64,000 nt of DNA from Rathayibacter oskolensis. GTDB lineage: Bacteria > Actinomycetota > Actinomycetes > Actinomycetales > Microbacteriaceae. The position numbers and the translations under genes are program-made. The stretch is taken from assembly GCF_900177245.1 (NCBI RefSeq), contig NZ_FXBM01000003.1, positions 1 to 64,000 on the forward strand, given 5' to 3'. Of the stretch, positions 8,056 through 17,725 are shown piece after piece. Each line of letters opens with the position of its first letter. The stretch's first letter is position 1. The notes beneath the pieces are model-generated. The model was given only the letters and a program-made list of their open reading frames with translations, made no database searches and had not been told where the DNA came from.

Positions 8056-8610
8056 TCAGTGCGTGGCGAGCGCGTCGACCGCGGCGGTGACCCGCGCGGT
8101 GTGCCCGAGGAGCGCGCCCCAGGCGCGGGCCCGGTCGAGCTCGGTGTGCTCGAGGTTGCTGCCGGTGTCGACGAGGAAGCTCATCGGGGCGGTGATGGAG
8201 CGCAGCCCGTGACCGGCCAGGCGGTGGTCGATGTGATCGGAGGCGGCACCGCTGAGGATCCGCGGGATGTCGGTGCGGGTGTCGAAGGAGGCGGCCATGG
8301 CGGTGAACGGCGGGAGGGCGTCGAGCCACTCGCGCACGCCGACGCCGCCCGCGTGGCTGTCGAGTCGCAGGTTGCGGCGAGCGGTGGCCGCCCACTTCGG
8401 TGCTTCGGCTCGGGTGCGGGGCGAGGAGATGCCGTGCACGTGGGTCGGCCCGCCGACGACGAGCAGATCGATGCCCTCGAGCCGGTGCGAGGCGGCGTCG
8501 TTGACGTTGAGCACCTCGACCGCGAGCGTCTCGGCCAGACCGCGCCCGATCGCCTCGGCGACGCAGTGGGTGTTGCCGAACTGGGATTCGTAGACGACGA
8601 GCGCGCGCAC
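8056..8610 (-). CDS. Flavodoxin-family protein
   Basis: 184 residues from the GTG at 8610, chosen because GGAAAGG lies 7 bases upstream and the protein then begins VRALVVYESQFGNTHCVAEAIG, the FMN phosphate-binding loop at the N-terminus as in flavodoxins (an upstream ATG at 8649 is also open). LLVVGGPTHVHG is the second FMN loop. A small electron carrier or FMN reductase partner. It lies 29 bases before the USP gene on the same strand, and 71 bases downstream of a predicted DosR-like site. A DosR-type regulon role in low-oxygen redox balance is inferred. Confidence 0.85.
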   Translation of the reverse strand: MRALVVYESQFGNTHCVAEAIGRGLAETLAVEVLNVNDAASHRLEGIDLLVVGGPTHVHGISSPRTRAEAPKWAATARRNLRLDSHAGGVGVREWLDALPPFTAMAASFDTRTDIPRILSGAASDHIDHRLAGHGLRSITAPMSFLVDTGSNLEHTELDRARAWGALLGHTARVTAAVDALATH

Positions 8611-8680
8611 GGCGGGGCCTTTCCGATCGGAGGCGGCGAGGGCCGTCACCTGATGGTGCGCGCTCCTCGCCGACGCGTGT

Positions 8681-8695
8681 AGGGCCGTTGGTCCC
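8681..8695 (-). promoter_or_regulatory. DosR-like box 1
   Basis: AGGGCCGTTGGTCCC, i.e. GGGACCAACGGCCCT on the minus strand, an imperfect palindrome between the divergent flavodoxin (71 bases) and DUF1003 (50 bases) starts. It matches the other five sites in the island in GGGAC and CGGC. Confidence 0.6.
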
Positions 8696-8744
8696 GTGTC
8701 CGCCGAACCGGTGTCGCGCCGTGTCGCCGACGTACGCTCCCCGG

Positions 8745-9182
8745 ATGACGAGTCCTCGCACCATCCCCCGCGCCACGTGGCACCAGAAGCACACCCGGTC
8801 GCTGACGTTCGGCCAGCGCGCCGCCGATGTCCTCCGCAACTCGATGGGCAGCTGGCGGTTCGTCTTCGGCTTCGTCGTGTTCATGCTCGTCTGGGCGGCG
8901 GTCAACTCGTTCGAGAACGGGTGGGACGAGTACCCGTTCATCCTGCTCAATCTCTTCCTGAGCATGCTCGCGGGGCTGCAGGGTGCGATCCTGCTGATCG
9001 CCGCGAAACGTCAGGACGGCATCGCCGCTGCGCTCTCGCAGCACGACTTCGAGACCGATGTGACCTCACGCGCCGACATCGAGGTCCTGCTCGAGATGAA
9101 CCGCGACCAGGCGGCGCTGCTGGCTGAGATGCGGGCACTCCTCGGGCGGCTCGAGGAGCGTCCCTCGCCGGTCGGTACCTGA
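8745..9182 (+). CDS. DUF1003 membrane protein
   Basis: 145 residues from the ATG at 8745. Two membrane helices (about residues 39-57 and 68-88) follow a basic N-terminus with HQKHTRSLTFGQRAADVL; the FENGWDEYPFILLNLFLSM stretch between and within them is the DUF1003 hallmark. The cytoplasmic tail (EVLLEMNRDQAALLAEMRALLGRL) looks like a short coiled coil. Function unknown. Divergent from flavodoxin across predicted DosR-like box 1, so it may be co-regulated. Confidence 0.85.
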   Translation: MTSPRTIPRATWHQKHTRSLTFGQRAADVLRNSMGSWRFVFGFVVFMLVWAAVNSFENGWDEYPFILLNLFLSMLAGLQGAILLIAAKRQDGIAAALSQHDFETDVTSRADIEVLLEMNRDQAALLAEMRALLGRLEERPSPVGT

Positions 9183-9256
9183 ACGGGCGGCCCCGCCCTC
9201 TTGAGGCCGGCGTCGATCGAGCGCAGGGAGATGCTGCCGAGGCGCCGGCCGCGCTC

Positions 9257-9271
9257 GGGACGTTCGGCCCT
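9257..9271 (+). promoter_or_regulatory. DosR-like box 2
   Basis: GGGACGTTCGGCCCT, 66 bases upstream of the four-domain USP start. The best match of the six to the mycobacterial DosR half-site GGGAC with a CCC partner arm. Confidence 0.65.
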
Positions 9272-9337
9272 GTCCGCCCGCCCCGCGCGAGGCGAGCCTG
9301 GGGGTAGCCGGATCCGGCTGCCAGCGAGGGACACCTG

Positions 9338-11122
9338 ATGAATGCACAGCTCGTCGTCGGATGGGACGGGTCCGCCACGGCGCGACGCGCGCTCGCGTGG
9401 GCACTGACGCAGACGACGGAGCCGCTACTCCTCGTCCAGGTCGTGGACGGCCTCGACCGGTTCAGCGGCGTGGACCAGTCCGCCGACCCTCGTGCGGCCG
9501 AGGCCGTCTCGCTCGAGACCGCGGCCGCTGACGCGGAGCGCGCTCATCCCGGTTCGCGCATCTCGACCCGGATGCTCGTCGGCGACCCCGTCGTCCAACT
9601 CGCGGCGATGGCCGGGCCCGACACGCTCCTCGTCGTCGGCGACCGCCGGCGCGAACTGCTGCCGATGCGCGGAGGCTGGAGCAAGGGAGCCCGGCTCGCG
9701 GCCCGCGCCGCCGGACCGGTCGCGATCATCACCCACGACTCACCGACCGACGGAACCGGCGTCCTGGTCGGGATCGACGACTCCGACGACGCCCGCGCGG
9801 CCCTCGCCTTCGCCGCGACCTGGGCTGCCGCCACGCAGCAGACGCTGCACGTCCTGCACGCGTGGCGCACCCCGTTCCTCTGGAACGACCGCGTACCGCC
9901 GGGCATCCTCTTCGAGGAGATCGCAGCCCAGCACGCCGAGCTCCTCGCCGACGCCGTCACCGAGGCCGCCCGGCTGCACCCCGGGCTCGTCGTCGAGGGT
10001 CACGAGGTCGACGGAGTCGCCGCCCGGTCGCTCCTCGAGGCGGCTCCCGGTCGCGCGCTGCTCGTGGTCGGTGACGGAGGCGTCTCCTTCTTCGAGCGGA
10101 TGCTGATCGGCTCCGTCGGTCACGACGTCCTGGTGAACCTCGCGATTCCCACGGTGATCGTCGGCCGCCACAGCCGCGCTCCGCAGCCCGATCCCGTCGC
10201 AACGGCGCCGGCACCGCTGCAGCAGCCGCCCGCCCGGACCCTCGTGGCCTGGGGCGGCGATCTGCCGTCCCGCTCCGCGGTCGAGTGGGCTCTGGCCCGC
10301 GAGACGTCGGGGAGCCTCGAGGTGGTCATGATCGCCGACGAGGCCGCGGTCGTCCCCGATTCGGAGGCCGCCGCCGAGGCGGTCGCGGTCGACGAGCGCT
10401 CCCTCGCCGTCATGATCGAGCAGGTCCGCCCTCTCGCTCCGGACGTGTCCCTGCACGGTCGCGTCGTGCGCGGCTTCGTGCTGCACACTCTCGCCGGGCT
10501 GACGGATCCCGACACCCTCCTGGTCGTCGGCACCGAGGACCGCGAGGGCCCGCGCCTGCGCTTCGGCTTCTCGGTCGGCGCCCACCTGCCGGCGCTCGCC
10601 CGGGGCCCGATCGCGATCGTCCCGCGGACCGTCGACACGACGCTGACGGGTGTCGCAGTCGGGGTGAACGGCTCGGTCTCGTCGAACGCGGCGATCGTGG
10701 TGGCGGCGGCGGAGGCGACGCGTCGCGGGGAGACGCTGCATCTCGTGCACGCGTGGACCGAGCCGGCGCTGTACGACGGCATGATCCTGCTCGACGGCGA
10801 GTTCCTCCGCTCGCTCGAGACCGAGCACCGCACGATCCTCGACGCCGCCGAGCAGGTCGCGCTGACGGGCGGCTTCAGCGGAACGATCACGACGCACCTC
10901 GTCCGCGGCGACCCAGCGCACGCCCTCGCCCGCCTCTCGCCGAAGGCCGCGACGATCGTCATCGGCACTCGAGGTCTCTCGGGTTGGCGCCGCCTGGTGC
11001 TCGGCTCGGTCAGCCGCGACCTCATCCTCAACCTCGACACGCCCCTCATCGTGGTCGGCCGCCCGGACGCGCTGCCTGTCGACGACGCTTCCCTCGACCA
11101 GCACGAGGCGGTCTCCGCATGA
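9338..11122 (+). CDS. Four-domain universal stress protein
   Basis: 594 residues made of four USP domains (about 1-130, 135-270, 295-430, 435-575); most family members have one or two. Domains 2 and 4 keep the ATP-binding G-x2-G-x9-GS motif ([15 protein letters not shown] and [15 protein letters not shown]). Domains 1 and 3 have it degraded, so the protein looks like a duplicated tandem USP. The start codon at 9338 opens [21 protein letters not shown]. The stop overlaps the phosphoketolase ATG, so the two are coupled. Predicted DosR-like box 2 lies 66 bases upstream. USPs of this type bind ATP and support survival in stasis or hypoxia; the specific role here is inferred. Confidence 0.9.
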   Translation: MNAQLVVGWDGSATARRALAWALTQTTEPLLLVQVVDGLDRFSGVDQSADPRAAEAVSLETAAADAERAHPGSRISTRMLVGDPVVQLAAMAGPDTLLVVGDRRRELLPMRGGWSKGARLAARAAGPVAIITHDSPTDGTGVLVGIDDSDDARAALAFAATWAAATQQTLHVLHAWRTPFLWNDRVPPGILFEEIAAQHAELLADAVTEAARLHPGLVVEGHEVDGVAARSLLEAAPGRALLVVGDGGVSFFERMLIGSVGHDVLVNLAIPTVIVGRHSRAPQPDPVATAPAPLQQPPARTLVAWGGDLPSRSAVEWALARETSGSLEVVMIADEAAVVPDSEAAAEAVAVDERSLAVMIEQVRPLAPDVSLHGRVVRGFVLHTLAGLTDPDTLLVVGTEDREGPRLRFGFSVGAHLPALARGPIAIVPRTVDTTLTGVAVGVNGSVSSNAAIVVAAAEATRRGETLHLVHAWTEPALYDGMILLDGEFLRSLETEHRTILDAAEQVALTGGFSGTITTHLVRGDPAHALARLSPKAATIVIGTRGLSGWRRLVLGSVSRDLILNLDTPLIVVGRPDALPVDDASLDQHEAVSA

Positions 11123-13632
11123 GCATCCTCGACCTCGTCACGACCGCCCCGCCGGCCCGATGGCAGTCCCGCACGCCGCATCCCCTCTCCGAGCGCTCCC
11201 TCGACGAGCTCGACGCCTGGTGGCGTGCCGCGAACTACCTCTCGATCGGGCAGATCTACCTGCTCGACAACCCGCTGCTGCGCGAACCGCTCGAAGCACG
11301 GCACATCAAGCCGCGGCTGCTCGGCCACTGGGGGACGACTCCGGGGCTGAACTTCGTCTACGCGCACCTCAACCGCGTGATCCGCGACCGCGACCTGAAC
11401 GCGATCTTCGTCGCCGGGCCCGGGCACGGCGGGCCGGGGATGGTCGCCAACACCTACCTCGACGGCGCCTACAGCGAGGTCTACGACGACATCGACCGGA
11501 GTGTCGACGGCGTGCGGAAGCTGTTCCGGCAGTTCTCGTTCCCCGGCGGCATCCCGAGCCACGTGGCTCCCGAGACGCCCGGGTCGATCCACGAGGGCGG
11601 CGAGCTCGGCTACTCGCTCTCGCACGCCTACGGCGCCGTGTTCGACAATCCCGACCTGCTGGTCGCGGCGGTCGTCGGCGACGGCGAGGCCGAGACCGGA
11701 CCGCTGGCGACGAGCTGGCACTCGAACAAGTTCATCGACCCGCTGCACGACGGAGTGGTCCTGCCGATCCTGCACCTCAACGGCTACAAGATCGCCAACC
11801 CGACCGTCCTCGCGCGGATCCCCGAGCGCGAGCTCGAGCAGCTCATGCGCGGCTACGGCCACACGCCCTACCTCGTCTCCGGCGGCTTCGACGGCGAGGA
11901 TCCCCGTGAGGTCCATCGCCGCCTCGCCACCGCGATGGACCTCGCGCTGAACCAGATCGCCGAGATCAAGGCCGACGCGCTGTCGGGGCGCCTCGACGGC
12001 CGCCCCGCGTGGCCGATGATCATCCTCCGCACCCCGAAGGGCTGGACCTGCCCCGCGGTCATCGACGGGCTGCCCGCCGAGGACAGTTGGCGCTCGCACC
12101 AGGTGCCGCTGGCGAACGTCCGCGAGCGACCTGAGCACATCGCCGTTCTCGAGCAGTGGATGCGCTCCTACCGCCCCGAGGAGCTCTTCGACGAGGCCGG
12201 CGCTCCGGTCCCGCTCGTCACCGCGCTCGCGCCGGACGGCGCGCGCCGCATGAGCGCCAACCCCGTCGCCAACGGCGGACTGCTGAGGAAGCCCCTGCAC
12301 CTGCCCGACTTCCGCGACTACGCGGTCGACGTGCCCTCACCCGGCGCGACGACGAGTTCGGCGACGACGGTGCTCGGCACGTGGCTGCGCGACGTCATCG
12401 TCGCGAACCCGCACGACTTCCGCATCTTCGGACCGGACGAGACGGCGTCGAACCGGCTGCAGGCCGTGTTCGAGGTCACCGACAAGCAGTGGGACGCCGA
12501 GGTGCGCGTCGCGGACTTCGACAACCACCTCGCCCGCTCCGGTCGGGTCGTCGAGATGCTGAGCGAGCACCAGTGCCAGGGCTGGCTCGAGGGCTATCTG
12601 CTCACGGGTCGGCACGGACTGATCAACTCGTACGAGGCCTTCGTGCACATCGTCGACTCGATGGTCAACCAGCACGCGAAGTGGCTGAAGTCCTCGCGCG
12701 CGATCGCGTGGCGCCGCCCGGTCTCCTCCCTCAACTACCTGCTCAGCTCGCACGTCTGGAGGCAGGACCACAACGGCACCTCGCACCAGGACCCCGGCTT
12801 CATCGACCACGTGATGAACAAGAAGTCCGGCATCGTGCGGGTCTACCTGCCGTTCGACGCGAACACGCTGCTCTCGACCTACGACCACTGCCTCCGCTCT
12901 GTCGACTACATCAACGTGGTCGTCGCCGGGAAGCAGCAGGAGGCGAACTGGCTGTCGATGCCCGAGGCGATCGAGCACTGCACCCGCGGCCTGGGCGTCT
13001 TCGACTGGGCCGGGTCCGAGGTCGCGGGGGAGGAACCCGACGTGGTCCTCGCCTGCGCCGGCGACGTGCCGACGCTCGAAGTCCTCGCCGCGGTGGCCCT
13101 GCTGCGCGCCGAGGTGCCGACCCTGAGGGTGCGGGTCGTGAACGTCGTCGACCTGATGCGCCTGCAGAGCGAGGGTGAGCACCCGCACGGGCTGAGCGAC
13201 GCGGACTACGACGCCGTCTTCACGACCGACAAGCCGGTCGTCTTCGCCTACCACGGGTATCCGTGGCTGATCCACCGGCTCACCTACCGGAGGCACGGGC
13301 ACGCGAACCTGCATGTCCGCGGGTTCATCGAGGAGGGGACGACGACCACTCCGTTCGACATGGTGATGCTGAACGACCTCGACCGGTACCGGCTGGTCCT
13401 CGACGTGCTCGATCGCGTGCCGGGGCTCGCCGCTCGCGAGGCGGCCTTCCGGCAGCGGATGCAGGACGCGCGCCTCGAGGCCCGTGCCTACACGCGCGAG
13501 CACGGCGAGGACATCCCCTCCGTCGCGCGGTGGAGCTGGACCGGGAACGGCCCGCAGGGCGCGACGTACCACCGCGCCGAGGTCCGCACGCACGAGAACG
13601 ACGCGGCGGAGCGCGCGGCGTCGCTGCAGTGA
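11119..13632 (+). CDS. xfp: Xylulose-5-phosphate/fructose-6-phosphate phosphoketolase
   Basis: 837 residues, full length for the family. It splits xylulose-5-P (and fructose-6-P) with phosphate to acetyl-phosphate plus glyceraldehyde-3-P (or erythrose-4-P). Seen: N-terminal [15 protein letters not shown], the thiamine-diphosphate motif [19 protein letters not shown] near residue 187, and the phosphoketolase signature region [25 protein letters not shown]. The ATG overlaps the USP stop (ATGA). Linkage to a USP under a DosR-like site suggests induction at low oxygen, when acetyl-phosphate yields ATP without respiration. No acetate kinase gene is in the window. Confidence 0.96.
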   Translation: MSILDLVTTAPPARWQSRTPHPLSERSLDELDAWWRAANYLSIGQIYLLDNPLLREPLEARHIKPRLLGHWGTTPGLNFVYAHLNRVIRDRDLNAIFVAGPGHGGPGMVANTYLDGAYSEVYDDIDRSVDGVRKLFRQFSFPGGIPSHVAPETPGSIHEGGELGYSLSHAYGAVFDNPDLLVAAVVGDGEAETGPLATSWHSNKFIDPLHDGVVLPILHLNGYKIANPTVLARIPERELEQLMRGYGHTPYLVSGGFDGEDPREVHRRLATAMDLALNQIAEIKADALSGRLDGRPAWPMIILRTPKGWTCPAVIDGLPAEDSWRSHQVPLANVRERPEHIAVLEQWMRSYRPEELFDEAGAPVPLVTALAPDGARRMSANPVANGGLLRKPLHLPDFRDYAVDVPSPGATTSSATTVLGTWLRDVIVANPHDFRIFGPDETASNRLQAVFEVTDKQWDAEVRVADFDNHLARSGRVVEMLSEHQCQGWLEGYLLTGRHGLINSYEAFVHIVDSMVNQHAKWLKSSRAIAWRRPVSSLNYLLSSHVWRQDHNGTSHQDPGFIDHVMNKKSGIVRVYLPFDANTLLSTYDHCLRSVDYINVVVAGKQQEANWLSMPEAIEHCTRGLGVFDWAGSEVAGEEPDVVLACAGDVPTLEVLAAVALLRAEVPTLRVRVVNVVDLMRLQSEGEHPHGLSDADYDAVFTTDKPVVFAYHGYPWLIHRLTYRRHGHANLHVRGFIEEGTTTTPFDMVMLNDLDRYRLVLDVLDRVPGLAAREAAFRQRMQDARLEARAYTREHGEDIPSVARWSWTGNGPQGATYHRAEVRTHENDAAERAASLQ

Positions 13633-13660
13633 CCCGACGCGGCCGCGCCGGGGCCGCCTC

Positions 13661-14992
13661 TCAGAACGGTGGCGGCTCGTCGTCGAAGCGCGGGCGCGGA
13701 GGCGAGTCGAGTGGTCGCCCGGGGAGTGGCGGCGGGCTCGTGGTGACCCGCCGGCCTGTCGGGGTGGACCACTCGGCGGTGCCGTCGGGATGGAGAACGT
13801 AGGTCCACCGGTCGCCGTGGCGGACGTGATGATGGGCGGTGCACAGCGACGCGAGGTTCTCGAGGCGAGTCTCGCCGCCGTTGCGCCACTCGGTCGTGTG
13901 GTCGGCCTCGGCCGTGGACGCGGAGCGGGTACAGCCCGGGAACCGGCACGTCTGATCCCGCAGCTGCAGATGCAAGCGCATCCGGGATGGCGGCACGCGG
14001 TGAGTGCGGCCGACAGAGGTGACCCTCCCCGTGTCCGGGTCGGTCAGGACTCGGGTGAACGAGGCGCCGACACCGACGAGGTCGCGCGCGATGTCGGCGG
14101 GGATCAGGCCGTAGCCGTCGAGATCCGCCGAGCCGTCGTCCAGACCCGCAGCAGCGCTCGCGGGGAGCGTCAGCCGGACCTCAGCGCGCACTCCGGGAAC
14201 GAACGTCGCCGCGATGTCACCGCCGCTGACCGGGGACGTTCCGGCGACATCGCCGTCGCACAGCAGGTCCGCCAGCGCATCCGCCCGCAGCTGCGCGAGT
14301 GTGCGCTCGTCGCCGTCACCCGCGTCACCCTCCCGCAGCGTCCGGGCGATGCGGTCGATCCGATCGAAGGCGCCCACCGCGACCGGCGCCGGCAGCAACG
14401 CGGAGAGCGTCGCCATCCCGTCGATCTCCGGGCTCACCCACACCGTGCGATCCTGCCGGGCGCGCGCATGCCGCTGCGCAAGAGGCTCCTCGTGCAGCTG
14501 GTCCCGCATCCGCCTCACGGCCTTGCGCAGTTGCGTCGGAGTCATCACCAGCGCCGCCTCCGCCGCCCGCGCATCCAACGCGCCTCGGGACGTGGCCGGC
14601 ACCGTGCTCGCGGCGGCGCAGATCACTTCGCTCGCCTCCCACAGCATCCGCGCGTCCTGGAGGGCCGCCCGCGTGCACGGCAGGTCCTCCATCAGCAGCT
14701 GCGCATGCTCGAGAACCCGAGACGCGGCGACCTCGGACATCCCCAACGCGACCGCGAACTCCGCGCGGATCGACCGCTCCACCAGATCGCCCGCCTCGCT
14801 GCGGGAGAGCCGGGTACCGCGAGCGAACGACTCCGGAACAGCGAGCGCCGCGAGGTAGGCCGCATGCAGCGCCGCAGCGCGCGCGAGCAGCATCTGCGCC
14901 GAGGAGCGGCCGAGACGCGCCGCGAGATCGGCCAACCCACCGACCGCGCCGAGCGCCCCCTCCGCCGCCTCGATCACACCCGCGTCTCTCAT
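13661..14992 (-). CDS. DUF222 protein with C-terminal HNH endonuclease domain
   Basis: 443 residues. The N-terminal ~300 residues are DUF222 (FARGTRLSRSEAGDLVERSIRAEFAVALGMS), and the C-terminus is an HNH nuclease: CRFPGCTRSASTAEADHTTEWRNGGETRLENLASLCTAHHHVRH gives the paired Cys and H-N-H residues. These 13E12-type proteins are multicopy in Microbacteriaceae and mycobacteria, and cellular function is not established. The ATG at 14992 has no Shine-Dalgarno but lies next to the element shared with the gene at the left window edge. It separates phosphoketolase from the USP/DosSR genes and looks like an insertion into the island. Confidence 0.92.
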   Translation of the reverse strand: MRDAGVIEAAEGALGAVGGLADLAARLGRSSAQMLLARAAALHAAYLAALAVPESFARGTRLSRSEAGDLVERSIRAEFAVALGMSEVAASRVLEHAQLLMEDLPCTRAALQDARMLWEASEVICAAASTVPATSRGALDARAAEAALVMTPTQLRKAVRRMRDQLHEEPLAQRHARARQDRTVWVSPEIDGMATLSALLPAPVAVGAFDRIDRIARTLREGDAGDGDERTLAQLRADALADLLCDGDVAGTSPVSGGDIAATFVPGVRAEVRLTLPASAAAGLDDGSADLDGYGLIPADIARDLVGVGASFTRVLTDPDTGRVTSVGRTHRVPPSRMRLHLQLRDQTCRFPGCTRSASTAEADHTTEWRNGGETRLENLASLCTAHHHVRHGDRWTYVLHPDGTAEWSTPTGRRVTTSPPPLPGRPLDSPPRPRFDDEPPPF

Positions 14993-14996
14993 ACGA

Positions 14997-15022
14997 GTAT
15001 TGAACCAGCGACCACCGACACC
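14997..15022 (-). repeat. Conserved element upstream of DUF222/HNH gene, copy 2
   Basis: Identical over 26 bases to 280-305 and placed the same way, immediately before the ATG at 14992. The second conserved patch, TGTGGAGGA, is at about 15072. Outside these blocks the two upstream regions differ. Confidence 0.7.
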
Positions 15023-15095
15023 AGACCCGCCGCGCCCACCCGAACCCGACGGCCCGACCCCGAACGAGCTTTGTGGAGGAGGACCGTCGCCTGAG

Positions 15096-15881
15096 CTAGG
15101 CAGGGACGACGACGGTCGGTCCGGCCAGGTTCATCAGGACGTCGTGCGTCGTGGGCCCGAGCGCACCGTCGGCGCCCTCTCCGCTCGACGCGGCCAGGAC
15201 CAGCAGGACGCTGCTCGGCGAGGCGTCCGCGAGAGCGACCGCCGCCGAGCGCCGCACGGAGCGCAGTCGGACGGTGACGGACGGCGCGACCGTGATGGCG
15301 AGATCGCGGGCGGCCGCGAGGAGGAGATCCGAGCGCGTCGCCACCGCGACGTCGGTCTCGACGGTCGTCGCGGTCTGGTCGCCGTTGATCAGGAACAGGT
15401 CCTCGTCGAGCGCCGCCGCCTCCTCGGCCGCGAACCGCACGGCTTGGCCGCTCGCAGGCGTCCCACTCACCCCGACGGCGACCCCCCGCCGCACCCGGCC
15501 GGACGATTCCGGGATGATGGCGACCGGGCAGAGCGCACCGGCGACGAGGCGCAGGCTCTGCGACCCGAACACGCGTCCGCGGAGGAATCCGGTCTTGTGG
15601 CTGCCGACGACGACGATCGCGGCGCCGGAGGAGGCGGTGATCAGCTCCTCCATCGCGTCACCGTCGACCGTGAACCCGCGCACCGCCGCGACGCCCGGGT
15701 AGGAGCGGGCGGTCATCACCGCACGGTCGAGGAGGAAGGCGCCGCGGGACGCATCGCCGCTCTTCGACGCGTGCAGGAGGTCCATCCGCAGGCCGAGACG
15801 CGCGGCGCGCTCGATCGCCCAGTGCGTCGCCGCGTCGCTCGGTCCAGACCCGTCGACCCCGACGAGAACCGTGTGTGACAT
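15096..15881 (-). CDS. Tandem universal stress protein
   Basis: 261 residues, two USP domains. Domain 1 (MSHTVLVGVDGSGPSDAATHWAIERAARLG) carries VVVGSHKTGFLRGRVFGSQSLRLV, a canonical ATP-binding loop. Domain 2 (RRGVAVGVSGTPASGQAVRFAAEEA) has a degenerate loop (LAASSGEGADGALGPTTHDVLMNL). AGGAGG sits 8-13 bases before the ATG at 15881. Divergent from the DosS-like kinase, with predicted DosR-like box 3 48 bases upstream of this start. Confidence 0.9.
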   Translation of the reverse strand: MSHTVLVGVDGSGPSDAATHWAIERAARLGLRMDLLHASKSGDASRGAFLLDRAVMTARSYPGVAAVRGFTVDGDAMEELITASSGAAIVVVGSHKTGFLRGRVFGSQSLRLVAGALCPVAIIPESSGRVRRGVAVGVSGTPASGQAVRFAAEEAAALDEDLFLINGDQTATTVETDVAVATRSDLLLAAARDLAITVAPSVTVRLRSVRRSAAVALADASPSSVLLVLAASSGEGADGALGPTTHDVLMNLAGPTVVVPA

Positions 15882-15928
15882 CGCGCCACCTCCTGCCTCG
15901 AGCCTGAACGGCGGACGCGGCGCTGCCC

Positions 15929-15943
15929 AGTGCCGAACGTCCC
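15929..15943 (-). promoter_or_regulatory. DosR-like box 3
   Basis: GGGACGTTCGGCACT on the minus strand, between the USP (48 bases) and the DosS-like kinase (112 bases), so it could serve USP expression and autoregulation of the sensor operon. Confidence 0.6.
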
Positions 15944-16054
15944 GCTCAGATGTCGGGTAGCCGTCGATGTGCCGCTTCCGTTAGTGATTCGCGCCCGAGG
16001 CGAGGAGGGTGGGGCGCAGTCAGGTCAGCCGACCGATGGCGGAGCGGAGCAGTC

Positions 16055-17725
16055 GTGCCCCATCTCGATCCCTCGCTCGTCCCCGGACTGGACGGGATCC
16101 CCTGGGCTGATGGCACCTCCGGTCAGCTCAGAGCCCTCCTCCGCGCGAACCGCGCCGTCGTCGAGGACATAGACCTCCCCGCGGTCCTGCGCCGCATCGT
16201 CGACGCCGCCGTCGAACTCGTCGACGCGCGGTACGGAGCGATCGGCGTCATCGGGAGCGACGGATCCCTGGACGAGTTCATCCACGTCGGCATGGATCCC
16301 GAGCGGGTGGAGGCGATCGGGCATCTACCCGAGGGCCACGGCCTCCTCGGGGCAGTCATCAGCGATCCGCACCCGATCCGAGTCGCCGACCTCGGCGACG
16401 ACGCCCGCGCCCACGGATTCCCGGCGGCGCACCCCCCGATGCGGTCCTTCCTCGGCGTGCCGATCCGCGTGCGCGACCAGGTGTTCGGCAACCTCTACCT
16501 CACCGACGCCCGCGCCGGCGCGTTCACCTCGAACGACGAGCATCTCGTCATCGCGCTCGCCGCGACGGCCGGAGTCGCGATCGACAACGCCCGCCTCTTC
16601 GCCGAGACGCGGATGCGGCAGCGCTGGGCCCAGGCCGCCGCCGAGATGACCGCGGCGATCCTCGCCTCCGACGGCGACGACGTCATCGGGCTGGTCGCCG
16701 CCCGCATCCTCGACCTCGCCGACGCCGATCTCGTCGGCGTCGTGTTCCCGACGGAGGATCCCGAGCAGCTGCGCGTCGGAGTCGCCCGCGGTGACGGTGC
16801 CGAGGAGTTCCGGGGCCGGCTCCTCCCGGCACGCTCCTCCGTCTCGGGCAGCGTCTTCACGGGCGGCCAGCCGCGGGTGCTCGACCACCTGTCGACGTCC
16901 ACGAGCGGCGGGATGCCGACCTCCGGCGGTCCCGTGCTCGCGGTGCCCCTGATCGCCGCCTCCCGATCGCTCGGCGTGCTCGTCGTCACGCGACGGACGG
17001 GCAGACCCGTCTTCACGGCAGCCGACGTCGAGATGGTGTCCGACTTCGCCTCCTACATCAGCGTCGCCATGGAGCTCTCGTCGGCGCGTGCCGATCAGCA
17101 GCGGATGGCGCTCCTCGAGGACCGCGGTCGCATCGCGCGCGACCTGCACGACCACGTCATCCAGGAGCTCTTCGCCACCGGACTCGACCTGCACCAGGCC
17201 GCCGGAGCGCTGCCGCCGGGGCGCGCCGCGGCCAGGATCGAGCGCGCCGTCGAGAGCCTGGACGAGAGCATCTCCCACATCCGCACCGTCATCTTCGCCC
17301 TGAACGCGAACAACGACGACGCGGGGACCGTCCGGCACCGCATCCTCGATCTCGCCAACGAACTGGCGTCGGTCCTCGTGCGCACTCCCAACATCAGCTT
17401 CGCCGGCGCGGTCGATCTGCTCGTGGTCGACGAGCTCGCGGACGACGTGGTCGCCGTCGCCCGCGAGGCGCTCACCAACATCGCGCGGCATGCCGAGGCG
17501 AACATCATCACGCTGCACCTCATCGCCGCCGACGGCGTGATCGTCCTCGAGGTCAGCGACGACGGCCGCGGCTTCACCGACGACGGCCGGCGGAGCGGTC
17601 TCGCGAACCTCCAGCAGCGGGCCCGCGCGCGCGGCGGGACCTTCACCATCACCAGCGTCCCCGGCGACACCCGCGTGCGCTGGAGTGTCCCCTTCCCCCC
17701 TCAGTCCGCATCGGAGACCCCGTGA
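16055..17725 (+). CDS. DosS/DevS-like GAF-GAF sensor histidine kinase
   Basis: 556 residues from the GTG at 16055 (GGAGCGGAG upstream; an ATG at 15950 is also in frame). Layout: GAF-A (about 37-185), GAF-B (about 200-345), HisKA_3 with phospho-acceptor in RIARDLHDHVIQELFATGLDL, and HATPase with N-box REALTNIARHAEAN and G-box DDGRGF. GAF-A has GFPAAHPPMRSFLGVPIRVRD and GNLYLTD; His126 aligns with His149, the proximal heme ligand of M. tuberculosis DosS (alignment from memory). It would sense O2, NO or CO, or redox, and phosphorylate the adjacent DosR-like regulator, whose start overlaps its stop (GTGA). Ligand binding is inference; the family and pairing are clear. Confidence 0.92.
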   Translation: MPHLDPSLVPGLDGIPWADGTSGQLRALLRANRAVVEDIDLPAVLRRIVDAAVELVDARYGAIGVIGSDGSLDEFIHVGMDPERVEAIGHLPEGHGLLGAVISDPHPIRVADLGDDARAHGFPAAHPPMRSFLGVPIRVRDQVFGNLYLTDARAGAFTSNDEHLVIALAATAGVAIDNARLFAETRMRQRWAQAAAEMTAAILASDGDDVIGLVAARILDLADADLVGVVFPTEDPEQLRVGVARGDGAEEFRGRLLPARSSVSGSVFTGGQPRVLDHLSTSTSGGMPTSGGPVLAVPLIAASRSLGVLVVTRRTGRPVFTAADVEMVSDFASYISVAMELSSARADQQRMALLEDRGRIARDLHDHVIQELFATGLDLHQAAGALPPGRAAARIERAVESLDESISHIRTVIFALNANNDDAGTVRHRILDLANELASVLVRTPNISFAGAVDLLVVDELADDVVAVAREALTNIARHAEANIITLHLIAADGVIVLEVSDDGRGFTDDGRRSGLANLQQRARARGGTFTITSVPGDTRVRWSVPFPPQSASETP

